64,000 bases of DNA from Gelatoporia subvermispora B (lineage: Eukaryota; Basidiomycota; Agaricomycetes; Polyporales; Gelatoporiaceae). This document shows, piece by piece, positions 29,343 to 42,179 of this stretch (positions are counted from its first letter, which is position 1; each line of letters starts with the position of its first letter). The position numbers were made by a program, and so were the translations under genes. The notes under the pieces are model-generated. The model searched no databases and was not told the DNA's origin. It saw nothing but the letters and a program-made list of their open reading frames with translations. The stretch spans positions 1,887,854-1,951,853 of the forward strand of contig KB445791.1 of assembly GCA_000320605.2 (NCBI GenBank), read 5' to 3'.

Positions 29343-29712
29343 CTATCGGCATTCCGGGCATCGGGCATGCATCCCGTACTGCAAGACCGTAACCGCGCGT
29401 TCGATACATGGCTCAGCAACTTTTGTGGAAGGATTGATGCGACCGCCACATATCACAGGGACACGTCCCCACCAGTGACGACAACGACGGAATGGTTGGC
29501 CAAGAGGATGATGCCGCGGAGGTACTAGACCATCGCAATAAAAGTCGTACTGAGTTGAATATAGTCGCATCGTTAGTCTCCTGTCGTCTTAAAGCTGGGC
29601 CTTTCGGACTTACTAATCCGCAATAGCACGTCGAATTCGGCAGGGGCGACAAGCAGTAATACAAAATCTGGGGTATATGTTGAGGGAAGATACTGATCAT
29701 TATAGTAGGCAT
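29343..29712 (-). CDS. Possible small Cys-rich protein, doubtful
   Basis: An ATG at 29712 opens an exon that ends NSTCYCGL at a textbook donor (GTAAGT at about 29613). A CTAAC branch site and a CAG acceptor lead in frame to YDFYCDGLVPPRHHPLG, then FRRCRHWWGRVPVICGGRIN and HARCPECR-stop. The spliced product would be about 95-100 residues with eight or more cysteines. The well-formed intron is the only real support; no family is recognised, there is no signal peptide, and the piece may be the end of a longer or broken gene. Confidence 0.25.
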
Positions 29713-31727
29713 GGTTGCGCTGCGGAAGATCCATAAGTTCGCTGTGAGAAATACACAAAACAGATGTTCTGATACTGTACGTACTGACTATTGCGGGATG
29801 AGAATATCACTAGGGACCAGACGAGGCAGTGGAAATTCGGGCCAGTGCAGACGTATCTGCGTGCCTTCTGTTATATGCCCTGCTTCTGTCTGGGCGCTGG
29901 CTCCTCGTGCCCAGGGTCCTCACCATGATCTGATCAATGGCCTAGAACAACGCAAGAACAAGACCGGCGACGACAACAAATGAGTACGAACGGACTTTTT
30001 CAGCTATGTTCGCGCGTCTAGCGGAGTTCGTCCAGGATTCTAGCTGGTGTTTCGCATGCAGGCAGTGAGCAAGAGGGTCCTTAGTTGTATCATTCCGGTG
30101 ATGCTATGAACGCGTAATGCCTCGATGCATGAACGTGCCTGCTTTCTCATCTGTCAGTGCCGAGAGACGGAGATATAGTAGAACTTGAAAGGCAAGTATC
30201 GGTGAGAGTTTGTTGAGCTCGATTGCGCGTATCGCGGACCTCCGAGCCCTATCGATGAGTAGTGAGTAACTGACGATATTTATCCATGCTAGGATGAGGG
30301 GATCACAAGTCCGTAGATCGTCATGGGCCGAATTACACAGTAGCGCGGATGTGGGCAGTGATTTCGACCGGGATGCGGCATGCAGCGGAAGACAGGTCCT
30401 CACAAGCAAGGTAATTTCATCAATCCGCCCATGCTGCGCGTGTGATGGACCTCATGCGTTGCCGGAGTTGTACAGCGGAGTTGTTTTGGTGCGGAAGAAC
30501 TCCGGCGACGCCAACGGTGGCCGAAGTCTTGTTGACTTGACCTACTCTCGAAAACCCAAAGAACATGGATCAGGTCCGTACTGATAACTATATTCAAACG
30601 AAAGGGGATTCTTGGTCAAAACCAGACAAATTTATGTGTAGATGGAGATCCAGGACTCACCAAGAAGGGCAATCGATTGCGATCTTGGTACCAGCTGAGA
30701 TTGGATCTGTGAATTAGAGCGCTGAAATGTGCTAGCAGCTCAGGGGAAACTTTCTTCGAAATCGCACTCGTGAACTGCAATATTGGATGCAAGAATCCCA
30801 TACTGCGCAGATTGCACCGCCGTAAGAGAAACCTGCCTTGAGGCCCCTGAGTCGTATGTTCATGCGGGCTTTCGGAGTGAACGTCCTGGAGAAGGCTGCG
30901 GCACTGTCCATCCTCCGGCAACCTCTCGGCCTTCGTCGGCTGCCTCGGCAGTGGACCCACATCTCAAAATAGACGTAGTTTCTCCACTTGGCACTTTTCT
31001 ATCACATCGCTCCTAGAACGCGATCTTCGTCAGGCCGCTCTTGTTGCGATTGACCATTCGTCTCTTCCACCTTCTAGTATGCCAGAGTGTTTATTGTAAT
31101 CATCGACACAGCTCTGTTTCGTTGATTGTCCAGACAGCCACTGTCAGGACCATGTCATGGAACGTGTTGCCCGTGAACTTGCACTGTGGTCAGGTCCAAA
31201 ATGCAGGTGAGACTCGGATAAGAGAAACTCACGACAGTCCTGTAGTCTGTCTGGGTGTAGCCCAGTTTTGCTGCTCAGAAACGCCCAGCTTCCTAGCGCT
31301 ACTGAGTTTCGATATTTTCGAGAATGCAGGTGGCACTTGGTGCATGCATAATACAATATCATGCAACTTGAGACCTGCGAGTGATCCCCCGGTATCGTAA
31401 GCTCACTGCTTTCGAACATTGGTTTCCACCCCCTGAATCGGGAATAGATTGCTGCAGCCTCGTACAGTAAAGACTACAGCACGCGCGTAGCAGCGTCAAG
31501 AGAAGCGATGATAAAGCAGAGAGAACGAGATAAGTTATCTGGCCTCAATGTAAGTAGTCCGCAGTCGTGAAAGTCCACGGGAAACGAGGGACATCGAGCG
31601 GTGTCTCAAACACCACCGGCAGTACGTACTATGCCCAGGCAACAGGGTATCCGAAGCCCTAGTCCATATCGGCTTGCACCCCACCCTAATGAGCAAGAAA
31701 GCAAAAGAAACCTCGCCGTCATCACGA

Positions 31728-33217
31728 TCATAGTAGCGCGGCCGCGATCGCTGCAACGGAGCCGAGGCTGAGGACGAAATTCGTGCTGAACCTCGAGCCC
31801 GCGCCGTTGCCGGCGCCCGTCTGGGACGCGCTGGGCGCGCCGCCCGACGACGACGTCGTCGCGTTCGTGCCATTGAGCTGCATCGCGAGCGCCTTGAACG
31901 CTGTGAAGTTCTTCGGGCCGTTGTCGACGGCGTTCACTGCGAACACCATGCCGGAGCCACAGTGGCTGGAGCCGTCCGCGGCGTGCTGCTTGCACTGCAG
32001 ATAACACGTGAGACTGGTCATATGTCCAGAAGGTCGCGGGCACTTACGTAGAACCAGAGCGGCGTGGTGTCGTTAACGGTCACGTTCCATTGGGGGAAGA
32101 CGGTCGCATTGGCACCAACGGGTTGGCTAGGGAACAGAGCATAAGCACCGGAGTGTTATCTAGGCGCACATGATCACGTACAAGCCAGAGTCGAGGCCAT
32201 TGACCGCGCCGGTGCTGTCCGTCATGATATGGCAAGGATCAGCGAACGACGACTGTGTCGCAGTGTGGTTCTTCTGGTGGCTAGAAGGGGATACGAGGTC
32301 AGATAGTCTGATGGACCTCGATTGCGTCTGGTACTCACAACTCGAAGGTGATGATGTCCTGCGGCTGAGCAGCGACCTCCGAGGGACTGAACGTGAGTTC
32401 ACCGTCGGAACCGCCGACAACCACGGTGTGCACTGCAGGCGCCGCCGACTGGGTGTCTGTAGAGGATGCGGCCGAGGTGGACGCGGCCGAATCAGCGGAC
32501 GAAGCGGGGGTGGCTGCGCTGCCGCTGCCTCCGTAGCCTCCATAACCCGACGCAGCCGTAGGAGCAGCACCAGCCGCGGCGGCAGAAGACGATGCAGCAG
32601 CCTGGAGGGCAGCACCCTCAGCGAGAGCCGCCTGCTGGAAAGCAGTGAACGAATTCGTCGAGCCGTCGGCACCGCAGTTGACAGCGAACACCATGCCCTG
32701 GCCACAGTGGCTGGCCGGGGTGCCCTCGCCTTGTCTGCAGAACACCCAGATCGGGTTGGTCTAGGGAAAGTTGAGCATTGAGATGGGAGTGATTGTGGCC
32801 CAGTGACTCACGTCGTTAACCATGATGGTGTACGTCGGGAAGTTGTCCGTCTGGTTCGCCGGGACAGGGTTGCTGCCGAGGAGGTGAGATTGTGCTCTGT
32901 CTGACCTCGCGGAATTACTTACAATCCCGAGTCGAAGCCTCCTTCCTTTTGAGCACAAGGATCCGCCAGCGACGACTGCGTTGCAGTGTGGTTCTTTTGC
33001 TGGAAGTGGAATACAACCTGGTCGCCAGGGTTTGCGAACTAGAGCCCGGGTCAGCCAGATAGGTGACACAGCAGGTGACGACAGGACTCACAATTGCATC
33101 TGGAGAGTACGTCAGACTGCCATCCGAGCCGCCGACAGTAACATCGTGAATGGTTTGGGCGAAGGCGGTGGTCGCCAGAACCAGGCCCATAGAGAGAGAA
33201 AGTGCTGAAGCGAACAT
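31728..33217 (-). CDS. Secreted, GPI-anchored protein with two cupredoxin domains
   Basis: The start at 33217 gives a signal peptide (MFASALSLSMGLVLATTAFA). The first plastocyanin-like domain carries HDVTVGGSDGSLTYSPDAI, then VVFHFQQKNHTATQSS, then IWVFCRQGEGTPASHCGQGM: the His, Cys, His and Met pattern of a type 1 copper site. An Ala/Ser/Gly-rich linker follows (about 32440-32620). The second domain has HTVVVGGSDGELTFSPSEV, KNHTATQSSFADPCH and LWFYCKQHAADGSSHCGSGM. The protein ends in a Gly/Ser stretch and a hydrophobic tail (STNFVLSLGSVAAIAAALL), as expected for GPI attachment. About six short introns, placed at matching points in both halves, suggest an internal duplication. Such proteins are known as 'extracellular serine-rich' cupredoxins in fungi; a cell-wall or copper role is inferred. 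An in-frame ATG 24 bases upstream (33241) is an alternative start. Confidence 0.87.
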
Positions 33218-34682
33218 GATCTCTACCAGAGGGATGTGCAAAGAAAGGAAGGCTGAACCAGGCAGCGGACTCGAAAAGAATTTAAGGAGGGGAAGGGAAC
33301 GTCAAAGAGGGAGGGAGGGTGAGACATGGCGTCGACGGTTTCATCTTTTGTACTCGGTGGGAGGCCCGAGGGAATGGCGTTGTTGTTCCGGTTGACATCT
33401 GTCGCGCGGACAAAAAGCCCTGGCAGGCCCTGGCTGGATGTCTGCTGCCAAGGGAATATCCAACTCTCTTGCCAACGCATGATTGGCCAACTCTCCGGGT
33501 CCGTTGCTCATTTCTCGAGGCACAAGCGAGTCAATTTGGCTTCTCCCTGGTGACTTTGTGGTTCCCCCAGCGGTCCTCGGTATTGTGCTGGTAGATAAGC
33601 TCTCGAATTGTCTTGCTCGGACGAGGACCTGTAACACTGCCCCGAGCACTGAGACAGCGATGTGGAACTGCCATGCTCTGACCAATCACCTCGGAAGATT
33701 TCAAGGACAATGGACAGATGGACGAAATGGGCATGAACGCGCGCTTGTCACCCAATGTCGTCGTCGGCCTGACTACGAGAAGTAGATCGAGCACTCAACC
33801 GAGATGACCGCATGGTTCGCCGCACAATGTGCTCAAGGCGAGGCTGATGCCGTTGAGCAACCGTTCCCATTTTCCAGTGAGAAGCATGAAATACAGTTCG
33901 CATAGGAGGAGGGAGCTGAGGCCGTCCGAGGGGGATGCTCGGGCACCGCATGTGGCAAGTGTGGCAAGCTGCGGCGAGTGCCACAAGCTGCGACGCGGCC
34001 AAACACGATCGGATGCCACAGGCCACGTGCACCGGCCAGCCCAGAGCAGAGGTCGCAAACTCGTGACCTGTTGCGCCACGCACGTGAATACTCCCACGAT
34101 TGTCAACGGTAGCCGCGGAAAACACGGCCCGTCGAATAGACGCTGATCATCGCTGGGCGCTCATCAGCTTCCCGAATAGGCAGGGTGGCGTCTGGTGCAG
34201 GGCTGCATCGAGTTGCACCGCCAGTAACCATCGGTGGCTGCGCTGCTACTCCTCCTATGTAATCGTCGCCGTCGCTCCTTGCGCAGCCTCTGGCATATTC
34301 AAGTTTCTTTCTGTTCCGTTTGTTGTTCGTCATGATAGTCAAAATCACCTCCAAAGAGTCGCATACAACTCATGCGCACCAGATTGACCACAAGACACGA
34401 CAAGAAACTCGTCTGGGCACTTGTTTTAGGCGGGACGATGCGGGAGCCTCAAGAGACGCTGTACACCATCAGTAACACCATTGTCTCGAGCCCATCAACT
34501 ACGACGGTTGATTAACGACGCTCCATGCTCCCACCCTCTTATAATTGGCTGCGTAGCCCTTCATAAACCTTCGTCGTCCCCGTCTTCCCTCCCGTGTGAT
34601 CCTTCATCTCCGGTCTTCCTTACCTGCCCTCCTCCATTCCCGCTGTTTCCTATCTGTCCCGCTTCACGTCGTATCATACATC
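33218..34682. other. Intergenic between divergent cupredoxin and MAP kinase genes
   Basis: About 1.46 kb. Open frames of 80-125 codons exist on both strands but show no family pattern or splice logic. Near the right end an inverted CCAAT box (ATTGG, 34544-34548) beside a TATAAT-like string is followed by a pyrimidine-rich block (about 34570-34680) directly before the kinase start, a typical fungal promoter layout. Confidence 0.5.
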
Positions 34683-36356
<1,674 letters not shown>

Positions 36357-36961
36357 ACGCGCATAATAGTAATTTTACGCCATACCTGCCCTTGCGTTCT
36401 CTGGGCCATTCGAACTTCTCCCGCCGAATATTATCACCTTTCCACGAATCTGTTTATATCGCTATCGACGCATCTGGATGTACATCATGCCTAACTTATT
36501 CGGACTGTTACCTCACATTGCACAATGGCACTTATATAATGGTAATGCTTTGCCCAAGCATGTCTCAAATTTCTTTGTATAGCTGTGGGACCCGGCAGAG
36601 GCAATGTCTATTCTCCGGGACGACCGGCAGGACAAGGCTGAGAGTACACGACTTCAGACAAAAGGGGAACAAGAACCGACTGCCCAAACGCTCTGCAGCT
36701 AAGGCTACATGAAGCAGAATAAACAATTGCGCGAAATATATACATGCAGCAGAGCTAATGACACAACAGCAGAACAGCGCCGCCGCCGCACAACCCGTGC
36801 GGCTCCCCAGCGGCGCCGGTTTTGGGTAGTCCATGGCGAACGAAGCGGGTCAAACACAAATTGCGCGCGCGAATGCAATATCGCGCGCGCACCAATCGGC
36901 CGGTCGGATGCAGGGTGTGATCGAAGATCAAGGCTAACTAAGTGGTGGTGAGCCGCAAGGC
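36357..36961. other. Convergent 3' intergenic region, MAP kinase and SAP-like gene
   Basis: About 600 bases between stop codons on opposite strands, no gene supported. It contains the CG-alternating inverted repeat described separately and many CGCC/GCGG runs near 36775-36830. Confidence 0.45.
36862..36891. repeat. Perfect 11-base inverted repeat of alternating CG
   Basis: TGCGCGCGCGA (36862-36872) and TCGCGCGCGCA (36881-36891) are exact reverse complements around the 8-base loop ATGCAATA. The alternating CG could form a very stable hairpin in RNA or Z-DNA. It lies about 70 bases past the stop of the minus-strand gene, probably in its 3' untranslated part. Confidence 0.8.
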
Positions 36962-39207
36962 TCAAAAACGCCGCGCGGGGCCCGCCCAAAAGCCTGTCGC
37001 CACGCCCTCCACACCAAAGTCCCCAAACCGTGTATCGCCGTCCAGCTCCGTCCCGTACATTGTCCTCTTCATCGGTGGCGCCGGCGTCTCCGGCGGGAGC
37101 GGCAGTACACCCATGCCCAGCCCCGCGCCGATCGCAACACTACTCGCAGCCGGTGCGGCGCGGGGTGCGGTTTCAGATGGTGGCATGTCCTCCGGTATTG
37201 AGGAGAGTGGCGGTGTGCGCATGAGAGCGTTTGGGTCGATACATGTTTGCTGACTAGCGCCGGTGTTGGAGGTGGATGGACCCGCTTGTGGCTGTGATTC
37301 TCGTGTGGGGGTGCCCTTCCTACTCGCGGCTGACTTTGGCCGACGTGGGCCGACGTGCGGATTAAAAAGGTCGTTGCGTTCTCTTCTGCCTCCCGCACGT
37401 TCGATATAACCGCCGCTCGGACCAGTGGGTGTTGGTGATGTAGGGGGCTCAGGATAGGAGAACGACGGCAGAGTGATGCCGTAACCGGGTGCAGGCGTAG
37501 ATGTGACGGGTTGGAAGACAGCGTTCGTGAAATTAAAGGCAAATGGTGCATTCTGTTGCGCTCGATTCTCGTTCGCATTCGCTGTCTCTGTGATTGGCCC
37601 GTTGGCACCTATTGGTGGTGGCGTATGTCCGGGCGGGAATGTGAACAAGTCCGACAAATGTGTAGTTGGTGGCGGTGGATCCACATAATCGTCAAGAGGT
37701 TCTTCCGGCCCATTGAAAATGGTGAATCCGGGACCCTTCGCCACTGACTCAGATGCCGATGGGCCTGGTTGAGGATCTTCCCGCATAGCAGGAGACATCG
37801 ACCGCGTCGACGGCCCAGCTCCCAAACCTAGTTCCGACATCTTGGCGCGCTTCTTAGATGGTCGCACAACTCTCTGCGCGAGATCTCTCTCGCTGAGGTC
37901 TGCTGCTTCTCCCGCATCGAATACACCACTGTCATTTGCCTCATCGGCTGGTCGGTGGCGTTTTCCCAGTAAGCTTGGAGGGGGGGCCTGAGTGGTTGGG
38001 CTGAAACGTCGGACGGCCGGTGTGCTTGATGCTCCGAGACCGCTGGCAAATGCCTCCGCAGTATTTGCCGTGATGTCTGCGATGTTCCCAGGTATGACAT
38101 CCGGATCGGACATGAGGTAGTCGCTTTGTACAATATTCAATAAGACATGCTCTTTCGATACAACCTGCCTCGACATACCTGGCATCAACGAGCTTGACGG
38201 GTGACGGGACATCAACGCGCCCTGCTAGATTCAAGTTGCTCATAGCATTCTTCAAAGCTTGTACCTCTGCCTCGAGCCCAGCAGTATGTGATGCTTTCTC
38301 GCGCAGAACTTCGACCTCCGCAGTCAGCTCGACGAGCTTTGATTTGAGCGCTGTCAGACCAACTAGTTCATCTGCAAGACGTCTCAGCTCAGACTGCATT
38401 GCTTGCATTTGCTCTTGGAAAGGAGTCATCTGGACCGTGATCCAGAACATTTAGCGGTTGAGAGACGTCGTAAATACAAAACATCTCACCGCAGCCGTGA
38501 GATAACCATCCAGCTGAGGAGATAGATCCGAGGGTATCGATAACGATGGTGCTGGCTGTGCACCACGCTGGCTCACAGGTGGTTGCGAGGGGCCTTCAAG
38601 AGCATTCAGAGGTTCTGCTTCCATGCCTTCGCCTTCATCCTCTTCCTGTATGGCCGCTTCCGTGGGCTTGCGACTCCTGCTTCCTCTGCTCCGCGTTGAT
38701 TTTGGTACGCTCATAGATCGTGTTATCTCACGGGCACCACTCCCGCCCGCAACGGCAGGTCGACCAACACCCAGTCTGAACTGAGTCTCTTTTGCCTTTC
38801 TCCTACGAGGGCCAAGATCCGCCCCGCGCGAAGGCTCCGGCTCAGACTGAATCATGTCACGTTCCATTTCCTCTTCATCATCGGTGTCATGAATGATCAT
38901 AGAGCTTCCGGAATGCCCCCTCGGACGTGCACCTGCACTGGAGCGGCTTACGACTCTCATGGACGATGCGCGCCTCGAACTCGGGCCAGGAACCGGAGCG
39001 GTACGGACGAGCGGTTGGGGAGTGTCGAGAAGCAGATCAATCAAGGCTTCCGACTTGAGATTTGCCTTGATGCCATGGTCCTGTTGGCGAGAGCTGCGGT
39101 CGATCAAAAGAGAGTCGATATGAAGGAGCGGGACGAACTTTGCACAGCCTCTGGAGGTCAGCGCGTTTCATGGACTCGAGGGTTTGGCGGTCGAGCTGCG
39201 CGGCCAT
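36962..39207 (-). CDS. Unknown nuclear-type protein with SAP-like N-terminus and coiled coil
   Basis: The start at 39207 gives MAAQLDRQTLESMKRADLQR, LCK, then after a short intron DHGIKANLKSEALIDLLLDT: a helix-turn-helix pattern like a SAP DNA-binding module (residues about 8-43). A long Arg/Ser/Pro-rich region with a DDEEEMERD acidic cluster follows. A coiled coil comes next (FQEQMQAMQSELRRLADELV, LTALKSKLVELTAEVEVLRE, about 38200-38430). A large Pro/Ser-rich C-terminal exon (about 38110-36962) contains a KR-rich signal (RPSKKRAKMSE) and ends FWAGPARRF. Four exons join in frame. Introns start at GTGAGA (about 38490) and GTATGT (about 38180). I do not recognise an ortholog. Chromatin binding is suggested only by the SAP-like part and the basic signals. 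Confidence 0.78.
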
Positions 39208-39793
39208 GAGGGGCGGGAAGACCAGGCCCCAGGAGGGCGTTGGATGTACTATGGGCTGGAATTCAGGGCCACTCTGGCGTCGTGGTCGTGGTTCGGTTCA
39301 ACGGCCGTGACAGCGCCCGGCCAAATAACGCGCACAACAACGCGAACAATACCATCACGTGAGTTTTATCAACGCGCACATTGGTTCGGCCGTCCGGTCC
39401 GTGTACCCGTGCCTGCCAGGGCTTCCCAGGGCTGCCTGTGTCCAGGTAACTCTAACAATCATCACCGCGCTCCATCCGGCGATAAATGGCACATACAAGC
39501 ACCTAATGTCAAAGCTCCAGTCCATTGCTATTAGTGAAGCTCACGCGTCCCATTTGTTTCTCGTGGAGGCTACCAGAATGCTGCTCAGCCTCGTCCACAC
39601 AAGCGACAACGCCCACTTACGTTGGTCCGCGGTCCGGACCTACCGGTAACATGTAATGGTGTGAAGTCGACTGGTCACCTGCCTGTATTCGACGATTCAA
39701 ATAGACCAGGTGCGCATTGGTCCATCCTCAGACACCTCAGTGGTCGTCGATTTTCGTCTTGAGCTTCCTATTCACCCCCTCGGACTGCGGGTC
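39208..39793. other. Shared 5' region of the SAP-like gene and cytochrome b2
   Basis: About 590 bases between divergent start codons. No gene supported. No ATG in frame with the cytochrome b2 start and able to add a targeting peptide was found here. Confidence 0.5.
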
Positions 39794-42059
39794 ATGTCGA
39801 AAGCTTGGTCTCTCGAGGAAGTTGCAGAACACAACTCTCGCAGGTGGGTCTGAATTTGCTTGCTGACTATCCACCGATTCTAATTTCGATGTAGTTCGTG
39901 TTGGGTCATCGTTAACAACAAAGTCTACGATGTAACGGACTTTCTGCCCGTGAGTTTTACCCCTGATATCTGGCTAAAACCTTGCTCAACTGAACGCCCG
40001 CCCAGGAGCACCCTGGAGGAGCTCAGATCATCTTGAAATACGCAGGACGTGATGCTACCGCAGCTTACGAGCCAATACACCCGCCGGATGCGCTAGACAA
40101 GAATCTCCCACCAGAGAAGCACCTCGGAGACCTAGACACGGCAGCCGTACAACAAATCACCAAGGAGAAAGCTTCGCGAAAGAAGACTAAAGATGAGATC
40201 CGTATGGAGGAGGCACAAGCCAAGAAGCTTCCAATCAGTCGAATTTTGAATTTGCGGGAGCTAGAGGTGTGCTCTAATATCTATTGGCAATTTTCGTCGC
40301 TAACCCTCGGGTACGTTGCAGGAAGTAGCAAAGTCTGTGATGTCATACAAGGCATGGGCGTACTATTCTTCGGCTTCCGACGATGAGATCTGTGCGCCAG
40401 TACCCCCATTGTATAGTTGAAACGCTCATGAAGGTCACTTGCAGCGCACCACGAAAACATGCGCGCATTCGGCCGTTTCTTCTTCCATCCCAAAGTCCTA
40501 GTACCTGTCTCGAGATGCGACCCGTCAACGACCGTTCTCGGCTTCAAATCCTCCATCCCCGTATTCGTGAGCGGAGCAGCACTCGCCAGGATGGGTCATC
40601 CCCTCGGTCTGTCCCCTTCATCCGTACTTTATTGGCTGTGCTCACGCTCGCACAGGTGAAGCGAACATTACCCGCGGTGCAGGCCGGACGGGCATCATCC
40701 AGATGGTCTCTTCCAACGCCTCCCTCTCGTTTGAGCAGATCGCCAACGAGCGTATCTCCGACTCGCAGCCTCTGTTTTTCCAGCTGTACAAACACAAAGA
40801 CGACAAGGTCGCGGAGCAGCGCGTGCGCGAGATAGAGCGGCTCGGGTACAAGGCGATCTTCCTCACAGTCGACGCAGTCGTACCCAGCTCGCGCGAGAAG
40901 GACATCCGTGCACCGTTTGTCCTGGAAGCGCAGGAGCGCGAGGTAGAGGAGCAGCCTGCGGCGGCGGGACAACAGAAGTCGGCTCAGGAGGCACCCCAGA
41001 AGCCGGGCGATGCAGCGGCGCAGAGTGGTGATGGCGAGACAAATTTGTTCGGCACCGCGGGAGGTCTGATCCAGTTCGATGATTTGGACATGTCCTGGAA
41101 GAGGGTTAGTGCTCCCGCCACAGAGTGCTACTCCGTTGATCAAGCAGGCACGATTCGCAGACTATTCCGTGGTTGAGAAGCCTCACCAAGTTGCCCATTG
41201 TTCTGAAAGGTATGTGGAACAGTGTCTAGATGAGTACATGCCAGGCTTAAAAAATTACATTCAGGTATTCAGCGGGTCGAGGTACGGATTACAGACCCGT
41301 CTACGCGATGTTTGTCCTAAACTTGTGTAGGATGCCGTCCTTGCTGCAGAGGCTGGTTGCGATGGCATTATGATATCGAACCATGGTGGTGAGTATCTGC
41401 ATCCATTATTAGTAGTAGAAGCGTCCTCATAATGTCCCTTCAGGTCGTCAACTGGAATAGTGAGCTTACATTCGATTTGTAACCTAATTGTGCACTCAAC
41501 GCGACTTTCGAAGCGCACTCCCTTCCATTGAAGTCCTTTGGAGGCTGCGACAACAACGACCTGACGTGTTCAGCAAGATGGAAGGTAGTGTAGCGATCTA
41601 CTTGTCATTTTGAATGTGCTTTGATCCTGACGCGTATCCTAAGTGTATATTGATGGCGGATTCCGCCGCGGCACTGGTAAATACCTAACTTCTGCCTCTC
41701 TCACGGAGCAACTCTGACCGGGGAACCATAGATGTGATCAAGGCGCTGTGTATGGGTGCCACAGCTGTTGGACTTGGGCGGCCCTTCATGTATGCTCAGG
41801 GTGTGAGTAACTCTGGTCGTATTCTCCTTACGTTCTTGACCGTAGTCGGATAGGCATACGGTGAAGATGGTGTCGTCAAGGCCGTACAGATCTTGGAGCG
41901 CGAAATTGTTACATCGATGCGACTGATGGGTGTCACCAGTGTGAAAGATCTGGTACCGGAGCTGGTGCGTTATACTGTGCCAATATGCTGAGTAGATGAG
42001 TAGCGAAATGCTGACATGCCGATCAGGTTGAGCGAGTAGATTGGCAGGCCAAGCTATGA
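39794..42059 (+). CDS. CYB2: Cytochrome b2-type L-lactate dehydrogenase (FMN + haem)
   Basis: Oxidises L-lactate to pyruvate and passes electrons to cytochrome c. An N-terminal cytochrome b5 domain carries WVIVNNKVYDVTDFLPEHPG with the haem-ligand HPGG. The FMN-dependent TIM barrel follows: LPISRILNLRELEEVAKSVM, AYYSSASDDEI, MRAFGRFFFHPKVLVPVS, IPVFVSGAALARMGHPL, QMVSSNASLSFEQIANE, FFQLYKHKDDKVAEQRVREI, LTVDAVVPSSREKDIRAPF, PIVLKGIQ, DAVLAAEAGCDGIMISNHGG, GRQLE, VYIDGGFRRGTDVIKALCMG, AVGLGRPFMYAQGAYGEDG. About 11 short introns. Odd points: no mitochondrial presequence before the b5 domain, an Ala/Gln/Glu-rich insertion at about 40920-41050 (the protease-sensitive loop in yeast b2), and Glu instead of Asp in the NHGGRQLD motif. 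It could also use another 2-hydroxy acid. Confidence 0.92.
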
Positions 42060-42179
42060 AGGTTCAGCAAGAAACAGTGACTCATAGATATCATGCCTTC
42101 AAGCTTCACCATGCGCTCACACCATAGATACCATTCACACAGCATTGGGGATCTTATGATGATGTACACAAAATCTATG

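Larger units (their letters stand above)
28877..31727. other. Gene-poor stretch with coding-like scraps on the minus strand
   Basis: About 2.8 kb in which no complete gene could be built. Coding-like pieces on the minus strand include SPELLAHFSALIHRSNLSW (about 30700) followed by a good GTGAGT donor, PLILAWINIVSYSLLIDRAR (about 30260), a possible membrane helix YSFVVVAGLVLALF that ends in a TAG (29942-29944), and GTQIRLHWPEFPLPRLVPSD (about 29840). They may be exons of a decayed or rapidly evolving gene, or chance. No transposase, reverse transcriptase or terminal repeats were seen. Confidence 0.4.

Noticed and set aside
32170..32781. Plus-strand open frame across the cupredoxin gene
   Set aside because: Antisense shadow of the Ala/Ser-rich linker.
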